From: Cylindrodendrum hubeiense
Taxonomy: Eukaryota > Ascomycota > Sordariomycetes > Hypocreales > Nectriaceae
Assembly: GCA_014621425.1 (NCBI GenBank)
Contig: JAANBB010000008.1
Location: 124,001 to 188,000, forward strand
DNA length: 64,000 bases
Direction of reading: 5' to 3'
Below, piece after piece: positions 35,969-47,524 of the stretch (position 1 is the first letter of the stretch; each line of letters begins with the position of its first letter). The notes under the pieces are model-generated. The model saw nothing but the letters and a program-made list of their open reading frames with translations. It searched no databases and was not told the DNA's origin. The translations under genes were made by a program, and so were the position numbers.

Positions 35969-35975
35969 TATAAAA
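35969..35975 (+). promoter_or_regulatory. TATA box of the nitrilase gene
   Basis: TATAAAA 136 nt before the ATG at 36105. An ATG at 35974 overlaps it and is probably upstream of the transcript start. Confidence 0.45.
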
Positions 35976-36104
35976 TGCACACGTTAGCCAGCTTAGAGGT
36001 AGAGAAACACTTACAACAACAATTCATTCATTCATACTACAATCCCCAATTCCCAATCATCATCACTACACACCTTTTTGCACATCTCTGCAACATCAGC
36101 TACC

Positions 36105-37341
36105 ATGCCTGCCTCCATCCGCCAGTACAAAGCTGCAGCCGTCCAGGCTGAGCCCGGATGGTTCGACCTTGAGAAGTCAGTCAAGAAGACAATTGCTCTT
36201 ATCGAAGAGGCCGGTGAGAAAGACTGCAAGCTGATTGCCTTCCCCGAGACATGTAAGTCCAATGACTGATGTTAGGGGGACATCACTAATACAACTAAGG
36301 GATCCCTGGATACCCATACTGGCAGTGGCGTGTCAACTACCAGGACTCACTCCCTCTTCTGAAAGAATACCACCAGAACAGTCTTCGCCCGGATTCCGAC
36401 GAGATGCGACGCATCCGTGCTGCGGCCAAGGCTGCCCACATCTATGTCTCTCTTGGATACTCCGAGATTGACGGCAACAGCCTCTACATGGCGCAGATCA
36501 TTATTGACCCCTCTGGTGATGTCATTAACCACCGCCGCAAGATCAAGCCCACCCACGTGGAGCGCCTTGTCTTTGGTGAGGGCTCTGGCGATTCGCTTAC
36601 CAGCGTTGTTGAGACGGAGATCGGCGCTCTTGGCCATCTGAACTGCTGGGAGAACGTAAGTTGGCTGAACCTCGCACAAAAATCGTAACTAACAGCCACA
36701 GATGAACCCATTCCTCAAGGCTCATGCTTGTGCCCTCCACGAGCAAATCCACGTCGCCGCATGGCCTGTTTACCCACCCTCGTCCACTCTCAAGTACCCA
36801 GATCCCTACACCAATATCTCGGAGATGCAATCTGAGCATGTCACCCCTGCTTACGCCTACGAGACGGGAACTTGGGTCCTGGCACCGACTCAGGTCGTGA
36901 CTCGCGAAGGCGCACGTCTCAATCTCCCCAAGCGCCTGCAGGCCGATGCAGCTAATGTCGAAGCTGCCATTGATGGCGAAGCTCCTATAATTGCTAACGG
37001 CTTTGCCCGAATCTACCGCCCTGATGGTTTCAGGGCTGTTGAGGACCCTAGTAAGACGTTCGACGGCATTATTATTACTGATGTTGATCTGGACGAGAAC
37101 CTCCTCACCAAGCGCCTCGCTGATTTTGTAAGTCTACTATGGCCTTTGTATCGTGGAATTGTACTGATAACTATTGTGGAATCAGGGCGGCCACTATATG
37201 CGGCCGGATCTTATTCGCCTCCTGGTTGACAAGACACCGAAGACGTACATTGTCGACGCCAACTCTCCCGACCCGACGAACTTCCCCAGCACGCTGGAGC
37301 GCCTTGGACTTGGAAAGCCTCTTCCATTGGTAGAGGAATAA
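36105..37341 (+). CDS. nitrilase / cyanide hydratase
   Basis: Exons 36105-36252, 36300-36655, 36702-37127 and 37186-37341 give 361 aa. The nitrilase catalytic triad is visible: E48 in LIAFPETW, the lysine of [11 protein letters not shown] (K130) and C165 in LNCWEN. Segments [33 protein letters not shown] and [15 protein letters not shown] are typical of the fungal branch that contains cyanide hydratases (HCN to formamide) and aromatic nitrilases (nitrile to acid plus ammonia). Which of the two reactions it catalyses cannot be decided by motif. These enzymes form helical homo-oligomers in the cytoplasm and help fungi tolerate plant cyanide and nitriles. Introns are 46-58 nt and all junctions rebuild conserved motifs. 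Confidence 0.93.
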
Positions 37342-38757
37342 AAATGTTGCTATGAGGGTCTCTGTATCCTGAGGTTTATCACTCTGTCGTTGGCATTTTG
37401 ATAGTGATAGGTGAAGGGGAATTTGCCGTGTTTAACTAGGTGCCTAGTTCAATACGTTATAGTTTATTACCATCGATATCACAACGGAGATAATAGTTAG
37501 TGCATGGCCCAGCTTTCGGTGCTTAAATACTTGCTTTGTTACCAGTCTCGTGGCTTTTCGCCTGCTAAGCTCGCTGCGACTTTCCGGCCAGAGTTGACAT
37601 GCAATCTGTGCTGCCTCTGTCAGCTCCGCCATCTTGAACCAATCCCGAACATCTACTGCATTTTTGCGCCATAATGCGGACTTTTTCACTGCAATTATAG
37701 CTCTTCCGGGGGAGTTGGGACGCCTCGCTTTTACCTACTTGGCACGAATTATCGTACGTGCATGGTCTTGCACCTCTAGCACGTCGAGGGGAGTTGGGTT
37801 GCCCCACCCCATGAACCGAACCAATGGGAAGTGCATCCGCTTGCACTGCAATCTTAGCGCTTCGGGGGGAGTTGGGTTGCCCCACTCAATTTTCTTCTAC
37901 ATTTACATAGGCCGCCAAGTTCGGGATGGATACCACTTGACTAAAAATGAGGAGACTGGCGATGCCCACTCAGCTCCAAGGGGAGTTGGGATGGCCAGAA
38001 TTGGGGGCCAAATGAATCAGGCACTGCAATCTTGGCTCTTCAAGGGGAGTTGGTGGGATGGCCCCCACTGAATCTGAAGTCCCCGTCTGAGTAATCTTGA
38101 CCGCAAGAGGGCAACGCCCAGACTGAGGCGTCACATGGGATCGATCGTGCTAGGCAGGACGAGAGGCTGTCGAGGGTGCCCCTTAGGGGAGCCAGTGGTC
38201 CATGGCATGGAGTCGAGGCCTTAAGGCAATTTGATTACCAGCTAGTGTTCGCAAAAGGTTGGACGGTGATTGGGTAGATTGGTTTTGCCGTGGTGTGTGA
38301 GACGATGATGTCTATTGGACAATATGCGCTTATTGAACTGCAGGTATGCGCTCGCAGTCGAGGCGGGGTAGCTTCGCTGGATCATAATGACGCATTCCTC
38401 CCTGACGTTCCCTCTACCCGATCCTGCCCAACAGACTTTCTTCAGCAATGATCATCATATTCTCGTGGCTTCTTTCATAATCCTTGCGTTTGTCCGCATT
38501 CACTCTCGCTCATTGAGCTCTGGCGCGGATCCTGAAGTTCCACTGGACCCCGCAATTGGAGGGATAAGTTGGACTGTCACCTTGGTCATCGTTCTGGGGA
38601 CCTCGTTGCTGCATCCCGTCCCTGCCAAAGTTGGCTCCATGTAGTCAATAATCACCCCTAGATGGAATTCAAGTAATTTCCGCTCTTTCCAGAAGGCAGT
38701 TGGCTGTCTTCTCTTACAAATCGTTCTTGAGGCTTAAGAAGCTATCTTCCCAGGGAG
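37342..38757. other. intergenic, 1.4 kb, with degenerate repeat array
   Basis: No gene with support. The left half carries a five-copy degenerate repeat (listed separately). The right part is the promoter of the NACHT-WD40 gene. Confidence 0.55.
37687..38070 (+). repeat. five-copy degenerate repeat, core GGGGAGTTGGG
   Basis: The core (G)GGGGAGTTGGG recurs at about 37708, 37788, 37865, 37980 and 38044 (spacing 64-115 nt). At least three copies are led by CACTGCAATCTTRGC(K)CTTC-like sequence (37687, 37846, 38022). Copies 2 and 3 are followed by TTGCCCCAC, copies 4 and 5 by GGGATGGCC. All copies lie on the same strand. No coding frame explains the pattern. Confidence 0.7.
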
Positions 38758-41700
38758 ATGAGTTCGAATAGGCCCACCCCGAAGAAAGGGAAACGCCGGG
38801 CGCGGCTACGTGAGCTTTTTGGCGCTGGTGCTAAGCTACCCAAGACGGACAGCCCCAATACTTTGCCAAACACCGCCAACCAGACTGACGAGAAGGATGC
38901 GGCGGAAACCTCATCAAGCGATGGCCGCTCTGCAGGAACAGCCGCCAACGACGGAAATACGCAGCTTGCAAATCCTGGTGAGCTCGAGCTATGGGATAAG
39001 GCTTTAAAATGTATAGAAGAGTCAAAGGAAGACCCTAAGATCGTTGCTATAATCCAAGGATTTGGTGAGAAGCCAGCTGGCGACGATGTGCATGGTCTAG
39101 CCAAGGATATCATGAAAGGGATGGAGCGGGAAATCAATAAACAGCAAGAGGACACAGAACAAGGAGCATGGAGTATCAAAATTGGCCAGAAAGAATACTC
39201 TGTCCGTGGATTTGTTGATAAAACTGTCGGCATACTGAATAAGTTCGTTGCGGTTGGCGACGTTGGGGCCAGCTTTGACCCTGTCCATGCTGCGTTGCCA
39301 TGGGCTGCTGTTCGGTTGGTCCTTGTGGTAAGTAGCCCTTGCTTCTACGGCACATCATACCTGAGCAGACGCCAAACCCGTCTTTCTCGAATTGAGCTGA
39401 CCCATATAGTCACTGGCCGCCGACAGCGAGCTAAGAGGCCAAATTATCTTCACTATTGCCAAGGTGACTTCGCTTGTCTTGCAATGCGATATATACCAGC
39501 GGCTGTACACCGCCCCTGAACCCTCCCTCCGACCACCTAACGAATTCTTGCGCCCGCTCGAGGCATCTATCGTTGGAGCTTATACTCAGTCACTGTTGCT
39601 TCTCGGCTTTGTAGTCAAACACCAGCGCAGCAGGGGCAAGACAATCCGCGCGCCTTTCAAACTCGCCGACATAGAAGATTTTATCAACAGGTTGGCGGAG
39701 AAGGAAGAACAGCTTGCCCGAGCTGCAGACAACTGCGAAAAATATTGTAATTTCGCAAATCGGGCCACGAATGAAGATCTCCTCCGGATCGCGGAAGAGT
39801 CCTGGTAAGCTACTTAGACCCATGGGTTTGTCATAGGCCCATCTATAATCGGAATAACACTAATGATATCACCAATAGTGAACTACTTTTTAATATCTAC
39901 CAGGAGTTTGTTCTTAGCAAATTGCTCACCGCTGAAGATGCTGGGTATGACTCCCATGCCAACGAACACGATGCCGTATGCCTTCTCGGCACTCGAGCCG
40001 ATCTCCTCTCTGGAATCTACGAATGGGCCAACGGTACGGATAGTAAATGCATATACTGGCTGCAGGGGATGGCAGGCACCGGAAAGTCTACAATTTCTCG
40101 TACTGTGGCTCGCAAACTGGCCAGCAGCCGAGTGCTTGGTGCCAGCTTCTTATTTAAGAGGGGTGGAGGGGATCGTGGCAAAGCCGCCCGGTTCTTTACC
40201 ACTATCGCTGCCCAGCTAGTCTACTTGCACCCTCACTTGGCCCATCTTGTCCGGGACGCAATCAAAACGGACGGCTTAATTGCCAACAAGGGCATAGAGA
40301 TACAGTTCGAGAAACTCATTCTAGAGCCGCTGAAGAAGATTAAAGTCACCCCGGAGACTCCGAAGACGATTGTGGTCGTGGTTGACGCACTCGATGAGTG
40401 TGACTCAGAAGACGATATCAAGTTAATCATCCATCTCCTGTCACAGACAACAAGCCTGACTTCAGTCCGTCTACGATGTTTTATAACTAGCAGGCCAGAG
40501 CTCCCCATTCGCCTTAGCTTTAAGACGATAGATGGCAAATATCAAGATCTGATTCTTCACGAAATTCCCGAGTCGATCATCGAGCGAGACATATCAGCAT
40601 TCCTGAAGTCCAGATTAAAACAAATCCAAGTCGATTACAACAAGTCAGTCACGGCGGACCGCCATCTTCCTCCCGAGTGGCCAGATCCAGATAAGGTCAA
40701 GGAACTTGTTGAGATGGCCTTACCACTCTTTATTTTTGCTGCAACTGCTTGCCGCTTCATTGAAGATGATCGACAAGGTGGCGGTGGACCAGGCGATAGG
40801 CTTCAACAGATCCTTGAATATGAGGCGTATGGAGAATTTGATTCAACATATCTGCCTCCGCTGAAACAAATGATCTTCGGTCTAAAGGGCGCGAGGCGGC
40901 TTGCAGCAATAAAGGAGTTCAAAAATATTGTTGGCTCGATCACGACCCTTGCAAGTCCTCTTTCTGCCACTTCTCTCGCGCGCCTCCTCGGAATAGCAGC
41001 AACAGTCGTCAACAACAGACTGCAGCGGCTTCACTCGGTCCTGGATATCCCTATTGACGACAACGCCCCTGTGAGACTATTCCACGAATCGTTCCGAGAC
41101 TTCCTCATGCATCCTGATCAAGAAGGCCAGCACGATTTCTGGGTCGATAAGAGCGATACGCACAAGATGCTTGCAGAAAAATGCCTTGAAATGCTCTTGA
41201 AACCTGGCCATCTTAAAGAGGACATCTGCGGCCTAGAAATGCCCGGAAGCCTTCGAAATGACGTCGAGAGACAAAAGATTGATAGCTGCCTGCCGCCAGA
41301 CGTTCGATATGCATGTCTGTACTGGGTGTATCACTTAAAGGGCAGCGGCGTCAAGCTTCACGACAAGCATCGAGCCCTGGGATTCCTTCAGCTCCATTTC
41401 CTCCACTGGCTTGAAGCGTTAAGCCTCATTGGCAGGATATCGGAGAGCATTGGGCTCATAGACGAGTTGCAGAGTTTGGTTGATGTAAGTCATTTGCAAG
41501 CCATAGGCCGGGATTTACTAAGATACTATTTAGACCCATGATGATTCCATAATCTTACAGTTTCTTCGCGATGCCAGGCGTTTTATTCTCAACTGCCGCC
41601 TAGCAGTTAACCAGGCACCCCTCCAGCTCTACTCCTCTGCACTTGTCTTTGCTCCAGAGCGAAGCGTTATTCGCGAAACATTTCAGGACCATATCAGCTG

Positions 41701-43271
41701 GATATCGACAAAACCAATCATGGAACACAATTGGAACCCTTGCTTGCAAACACTCGAGGGCCACGGCTTGGTCACGTCAGTCTCGTTCTCTGGCGACGGT
41801 AGGCGGCTCGCGTCGGGGTCAGCAGATAGAACAGTCAAGATCTGGGATGCGATAACAGGGGCGCTGCAACGCACGCTCAAGGGCCACTCCACCTTTATTA
41901 ATTCAGTGAAGTTCTCTGGTGACGGCGGACAGCTGGCGTCGGGGTCAGATGACAAGACGGTCAGGATCTGGGATGCGGCAACGGGGGTGCTCAAACGCAC
42001 ACTGAAGGGCCACGACTCCGTTACGTCAGTCGCCCTCTCTAACGACGGCCGACGGCTCGCGTCAGGATCACCCGACGGCGGAGTCAAGATCTGGGATGCG
42101 ACAACGGGGGTGCTGCAACGCACGCTCGAGGGCGACCTCGGCTACGTCACGTCCGTCGCGTTTTCTGGCGATGGTATGCGGCTCGCATCGGGGTCGCACC
42201 ATGGGATGGCCAGAATCTGGGATGTAATGACCGGGACGCTGCAACACACATTCGAGGGCCACGTCGACTCGGTTAACTCAGTTGCCGTCTCTGGCGATGG
42301 AAGGTGGCTCGTGTCAGGATCGGGCGACGGGACAGTCAAGATCTGGGATGCGGCGACGGGGGCACTGCAACGCACACTTGAGGGCAATGGTAACCCGATC
42401 AGCTCAGTCGATGTCTCTGGTGACTGCAGGTGGCTGGCGTCGGGGGCGAATAATGGTATGGTCAAGATCTGGGATGTGGCGACAGGGGACTTGCAACACA
42501 CATTCGACGGACATGGCACAGTCACTTCAGTTGCCGTCTCTGACAACAGCGGACAGGTCGCGTCGGGATTATCGTACGGGACGGTCAAGATCTGGGATGT
42601 GACAATGGGTAAATGGCAACACATGCTCGAGGACCACAACGGCTACGTCACGTCCGTCGCCTTCTCTGACAACGGCGAGTGGCTCGCGTCGGGGTCGCAC
42701 GACAAGACTGGTCAAGATCTGGGATGCGGCAACGGGAGTACTCAGACACACGCTCGCGGGCCACGGCGACGAAGTCTCCTCGGTCGCCTTCTCCGGTGAC
42801 AGTGGGTGGCTCGTGTCGGGGTCGCATGACAAGACGGTCAAGATCTGGGATGCGGCCACGGGGGCGCTGCGAAACACGCTCGAGGTTGGCACTGCACTTC
42901 ACATTTTATCATTCGACACCACTGGCTCGTACCTACTCACTGATCGGGGCCCTATGCAGCTGATTCCAACTCAGGCTCAAGCTCAATCTCAGGCTCAAGT
43001 CCAGGCTGGAGACAAAACTCGATCCAGTACTGCCGCCCGGCTTCCGCGCAAGCCCCAAGCTCAATCACTTCGCTGGGCTGTAGACAAACCACAATCGCAC
43101 AACTACAGTCTAAGTCCCAGCCAATCCTGGATCAAGTGCGATGGGCATAAGACGTTCTGGCTTCCTCCCGATTACCGGCCCTCCACCTCAGCCATATCGC
43201 AATCGACCGCGACGATTGCTCTCGGCTGTCGTACAGGGAGGGTCCTCACGATTGGCTTTGCGGTTAAGTAA
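38758..43271 (+). CDS. NACHT-WD40 NLR-like protein, frameshifted in the WD40 array
   Basis: Exons 38758-39327, 39410-39804, 39879-41484 and 41561-43271. The N-terminus is the fungal NACHT-associated N-terminal domain (LWDKALKCIEESKEDPKIV, FDPVHAALPWAAVRL). NACHT ATPase follows with Walker A GMAGTGKST (385-393) and Walker B VVVDALDECD, then the winged-helix region and the HESFRDFL and RYACLYWVYHL motifs usual in fungal NWD proteins. The C-terminus is about ten WD40 repeats of 41-43 residues, similar to each other at DNA level. Relative to sister repeats (ACGGTC), base 42709 is an extra T (ACTGGTC), shifting the frame in repeat 8. The unshifted product ends at 42799 (1269 aa); restoring the frame gives 1426 aa with the usual closing segment ending at 43271. 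Fungal NACHT-WD40 proteins control non-self recognition and programmed cell death. Frameshift or sequence error cannot be separated here. Confidence 0.85.
41757..42890 (+). repeat. WD40 tandem repeat array of NLR 1
   Basis: Nine clear units of about 126 bp plus a degenerate tenth. Each has GHxxxVxSVxFSxDGxxLASGSxDxTVKIWD. The nucleotide words AAGATCTGGGATGYGG and GTCGGGGTC recur in nearly every unit, evidence of recent duplication or gene conversion. Confidence 0.8.
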
Positions 43272-43825
43272 TCGTCCAACGGTTACGGAGAGCGGCTACC
43301 AGGGCATTGACATATGGAAGCGTATGATTTGCGAGTTATCCATTAGTATAGGATGGGCTGTCAGATTAGCATATCGGCCACGCGATTCCCACCCCGCTCC
43401 AGATACCGTGCTTCACCTTTCGTGACATGCATATGGCTATAACAATGCTTGTGCGTTTACTTGGTCCAGAGCCCCAGAAGCTTAATCATCATTGCGTTTC
43501 ACCTCATTGGGCCGCTCACGTAAACTGCCATGTGAAAGAGGAAGACTTTCCCCTGCCCCTCAACCCCTGTCGTCACACCTGTGAAAGACCACCACATCAT
43601 CTGATTCCATGCTACCCCGCAGCAGCAAACGAGCTAGGGTAGCTACCTCCTGCGTATGAATGGCCCACCAAGGACCAACAATCAACTACCAACAGCCAAC
43701 AACCATTCAGTCAACCCACACCTTAAAATCCCTCATTCATTTGAACGCCTGCCAAATATCAAGCTGACACACTGCAACTTAGGCCCTATTCCTATCATTA
43801 GAGACTGATACCTATTACAGTAATC
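43272..43825. other. intergenic, 0.55 kb
   Basis: 3' flank of NLR 1 and a CA-rich leader of the next gene. Nothing else recognised. Confidence 0.5.
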
Positions 43826-46060
43826 ATGGAAGCCAAGGATTTGGATTCAACCATCCAAAATGCAGGTGAACTGCTGGACAGATGGGCGGCAGCTGCCAAC
43901 ACTGTCAGCTCGAAAGAATACTTGTCCTTCCTTCAAAAAGAGTGGGAGACCGTCGGGGAGTTAGCTATGACATATCCGCACCTAGCGGCCAAGTTGAAGA
44001 CCATTTGTGTTCTGTGTGAGAACGCACCACAGTGGCCACTCGGGAAAGCCTACCTCCCTACTCAGAAACTCCTGTTCTACCGAAACAGATACATGTTACC
44101 TCACGAAAAGTTTCCCTTTGTCACACTTCAAGAACCGTTGACAAGCCATCAAGGTATCGGTCCGTGGGCGTTTCTCGAGTCAGACTTTAGCGTCAGGGCA
44201 CAGGAAAGCTTGGAATTTTATCTTGACATCCTCTACTTTATCAAAATGGCCTCCCCGTCAAAGCCTGAACTTCCACACCGTATTTTGGAACTTTACCTTC
44301 GTATCCATGCGTTGTGCTGGGAATCAGATGATGAATCAGCATCCCAGCAAAAAGTCAAGTATGTCAACTATCCCCTCACGAACAAACAAGATGCTAATTT
44401 TGACCAGAGAGATGTTTGAAAGGAATGACCTAATATGCCACGGCAGCAATTGGACCACACCAACGAGATGCATCCTAGATGTAGGGATTTGGCCCGAATT
44501 ATCGAAGATTAAAATTCTTCCATCACCAGATGATTGGGAAGCTACTACAGTCGAAAGTGAGAAGTTGAGAGAATTCTACAGCCAGACGTTGGAGATCAAG
44601 GAGACTTGCTCTGGGACCGATGTTGTAGCTGCTTTGGACCATATGAGAGCTTTAGCTCCCGAGGATCTTATGCACCAACGTGAAAAGATTCGCGGTCTCT
44701 TCTTCGCGATCCAAAATGCGGCTCCACAACTCTCCGCGAGCGAATTCATCACCCTCAAGTAAGAACTTAAATCCCTCCCTCCTGGAGATTGATATTGATG
44801 AAATTCAAGGTCTTCATTCAATAACGATGCCTATATCTGCCTCGTTAACACTGAATCTTGCGAGTGGCACACATTGTCCGAATGTGTGTGGTCTCATGGG
44901 CTCACTATTCCATCAAAGGTCGACTTGAGCAAGGAGTATGAATATGCGGAATCTTTGTTTACTGAGCATTTTGAAGTCCCCATTTTTGATTGCGGTGTCG
45001 TTTATGAGGCATTGGTTGAGTTGAACCCAACTCAAGTATCCCCGAAGGCTGCGAAAGAACTGCTCTGGAAATTGAACGCGGCACTGGCAGATCATGGGGG
45101 ATTGTTAGACCCGGATCCATTCAGATCAAGCGCTGTATTTCCAGTAAGAGATTTGAATGGCAAGGTAACGCTGCGCACAGCAAATACTACGTTTGCTATT
45201 GCTGATCGGGAATCGCTTCAAGCGATGTTCCTCGGTAAGACGAAGATGCTTGACTTCAGTCCCTTTGAGGTTTGGCGTCTTCAACCTCTCATTCTTTGGG
45301 CCGATCTTGAATATCGATATTTATCTTGGAATATTGAAGTGCATACATATATTGACACTTCTGATGTGGACTTACTCTCGATAACCTTCTCGTCAGCCAA
45401 AGCCTATGGTCTCGCCTGGTAAGTCTTGCAAGATGCTCTGTTGTATTCAATCAATTCTAATACAGTTTGATAGCATTGCAACTCATTTTAGGAGTCCTCT
45501 CGCGAAAACTCTGGAACAGACACAAGATCTGATAAAGAAACTGGAGAAGACTGAATTTCTTCAAACAGATGGAATCTTTTCCGACGTAACCTTTGAGATG
45601 AATCGTGACCTAGTTGACAAGGATAATGTCAAGGCTGGGGTTCATCTTGAAGAGTCATTTGACCGGCTAAAGATCTTTTTCCCGCGCAGTAAAGAGGAGC
45701 AGGAGTTCTCGTTTATATCTCTTCTACCCCGTCGATTAGTGGAGTGGATGATGTTTGACCATGCTCTTGAGATAGTTGGGAGAGTCGATGAGCTCGCAGT
45801 AAGCCTAGTTGGGAGAGTTTTACTTGCTACTCGTGACACGTTGGTTCAGCGTATACTCGACGCGGAAGGAATCGTGAGAGTTTCTGATCTTGATCCAAAA
45901 GTTCATGACAGGTTCGTCATATCATGCCTTGTCATGCATCTACTAACTTACAATCCTTAGATCACAAGATCCAAATTCCGATGAGCAAACCTCTCATTTC
46001 GCGGACGAGATCATTCCACAAGTAAAAACGTTGGAAATCAATGATAAAACAACGGATTGA
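43826..46060 (+). CDS. unknown 670-aa protein
   Basis: Exons 43826-44358, 44408-44758, 44810-45418, 45492-45911 and 45961-46060 join in phase (introns 49-73 nt; the last has a perfect TACTAAC branch point). No known domain is recognised. The product is soluble-looking, rich in Leu, Glu and Asp, with helical stretches such as LDSTIQNAGELLDRWAAAAN near the start, a Trp/Cys-rich centre (CEWHTLSECVWSHGL) and a charged C-terminus. There is no signal peptide or membrane helix. It lies between NLR 1 and the second patatin gene in the same orientation, so it may belong to the same recognition cluster; that is inference from position only. The gene structure is well supported because five exons keep one frame with good splice sites. 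Confidence 0.75.
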
Positions 46061-47524
46061 TTGACAAGTAAGACGTTATGGACGTCTTTTTGGGCATAGG
46101 AAACAGGGAAGCCGAGTTTTTGAATGATTTTGCTAATCAACCTACCCAAATTGGTTGTTGTTGGGAGTCCAACATAGGCGGCTTTGCAAGAGCCTAGTTG
46201 TTAGGAGAACAACTTTTCACACATTTGTCATTTCAATTTTCGTACTGTCTCGTTGATTTTCATCGCTTGTATTGTGGCGAGTCCGATATTGATACCGCGA
46301 ATATTAAGCGTACAGGATAACAGTGTTGCCCGGATATCTCGCGTAGAAGTTGCTGCTACACACCAATCATATATCACGTGCATTCCTCCTTGGAATATGT
46401 ACCCCATACAAAATTCGATCTCACCCTCCCACTCATACATATAGGAGTGTTGTAGGTACTTACAGGACCCTATATCATAAGTGTTCATGGCCCGCGTATA
46501 CGCTGTGGGCTGTGAACAGCAAACAGGGATGATCACCACCACCCTTCAACATACATGTTCACTATTCAACGTATCTCCAGCCACTATTTAACTTTGTTCC
46601 GCCCACACCAAATCCGAAGCCGGTCGCAGTCAGCAGAGGTGCACCTGCAGCCTAGGGCCCCGGACCGTTAAACTCGTCCGTTGCGGTGAACAAGGCGGTG
46701 CCTGTATCGACTGGCGATTCAAGCCGTTGGGTACTCGGTAATCGTGCCAGTCACCCCGGCACACACCTACGAGCGCACTGGAACGAGAGGAGAAATGTGT
46801 GATTCTCTCTGCCGATACAACCAATTGCACTCATTTGGGTCACAAATGCACCACACGGCCGAGCCAGGCATACATGCGCAACTTGGTGATCAGATACGAC
46901 GTAGGTACGGGGTAGCCTCCTACTATTATTAGCTTCCTAAATCCCACCTGATAAAACGCGGCACAAACACGCCACATCTTGTTTGGCTCGGGCTGTAATG
47001 ATATAATGAGGTATGGAGAGCCCCTCCAGCCCCAGAATCACACTTTGCCGAAACCTGTAACAACACTTTCCATGAAAATAAGAACATGATTCATCTAATC
47101 CAGCCTGATATTTAATAAACGAGGTTACCTGCATTATCTATCCGCGTGTGTATTTATAATTTGCCAGTAGACAACACACAGCTCCTCAAAAATTAGCTCG
47201 GCTGAAACATTGTCAGATGAATGTGCAATTGCAATTCAGTACGCTGCAACCCAATGTGCATGAGGTTGTCGCGCTAATTTTGTCCATTGGTCAAAACGAT
47301 TCTTTACTTAGCGCCGACATTTCAGCTGGTGTCAGCGTTCGGATAATTTGTGCCGTTGCTCTGCATCTTCATCATGTATTTTGTTTATTTAATCGTGTAA
47401 GACGGTATTGTTCTCAGCACCCCTCCTAATCTTGCGATCAAATCCATACTATCCTGCCCATGTGACCAGATCAGTGCCTCAACCCTTCTTTTCACATTCC
47501 TATTTGCACGCCTCTTATTTAGCT
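46061..47524. other. intergenic, 1.5 kb
   Basis: AT-rich, short frames only. No repeat, tRNA or domain fragment recognised. Right end is the leader of patatin copy B. Confidence 0.5.

Larger units (their letters stand above)
33401..36104. other. intergenic, 2.7 kb, with one doubtful fragment
   Basis: No complete gene. Contains a possible gene fragment at 35297-35752 (listed) and the promoter of the nitrilase gene. An ATTC tandem triplet run lies at about 36022-36034 in the leader. Confidence 0.5.

Noticed and set aside
37687..38070. The GGGGAGTTGGG array as a CRISPR
   Set aside because: Units are degenerate, spacing is uneven, and the genome is eukaryotic.
41683..42902. Reverse-strand Ser/Pro-rich frames over the NLR 1 WD40 array
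   Set aside because: Mirror image of the tandem WD40 repeats; repeated only because the forward strand is.
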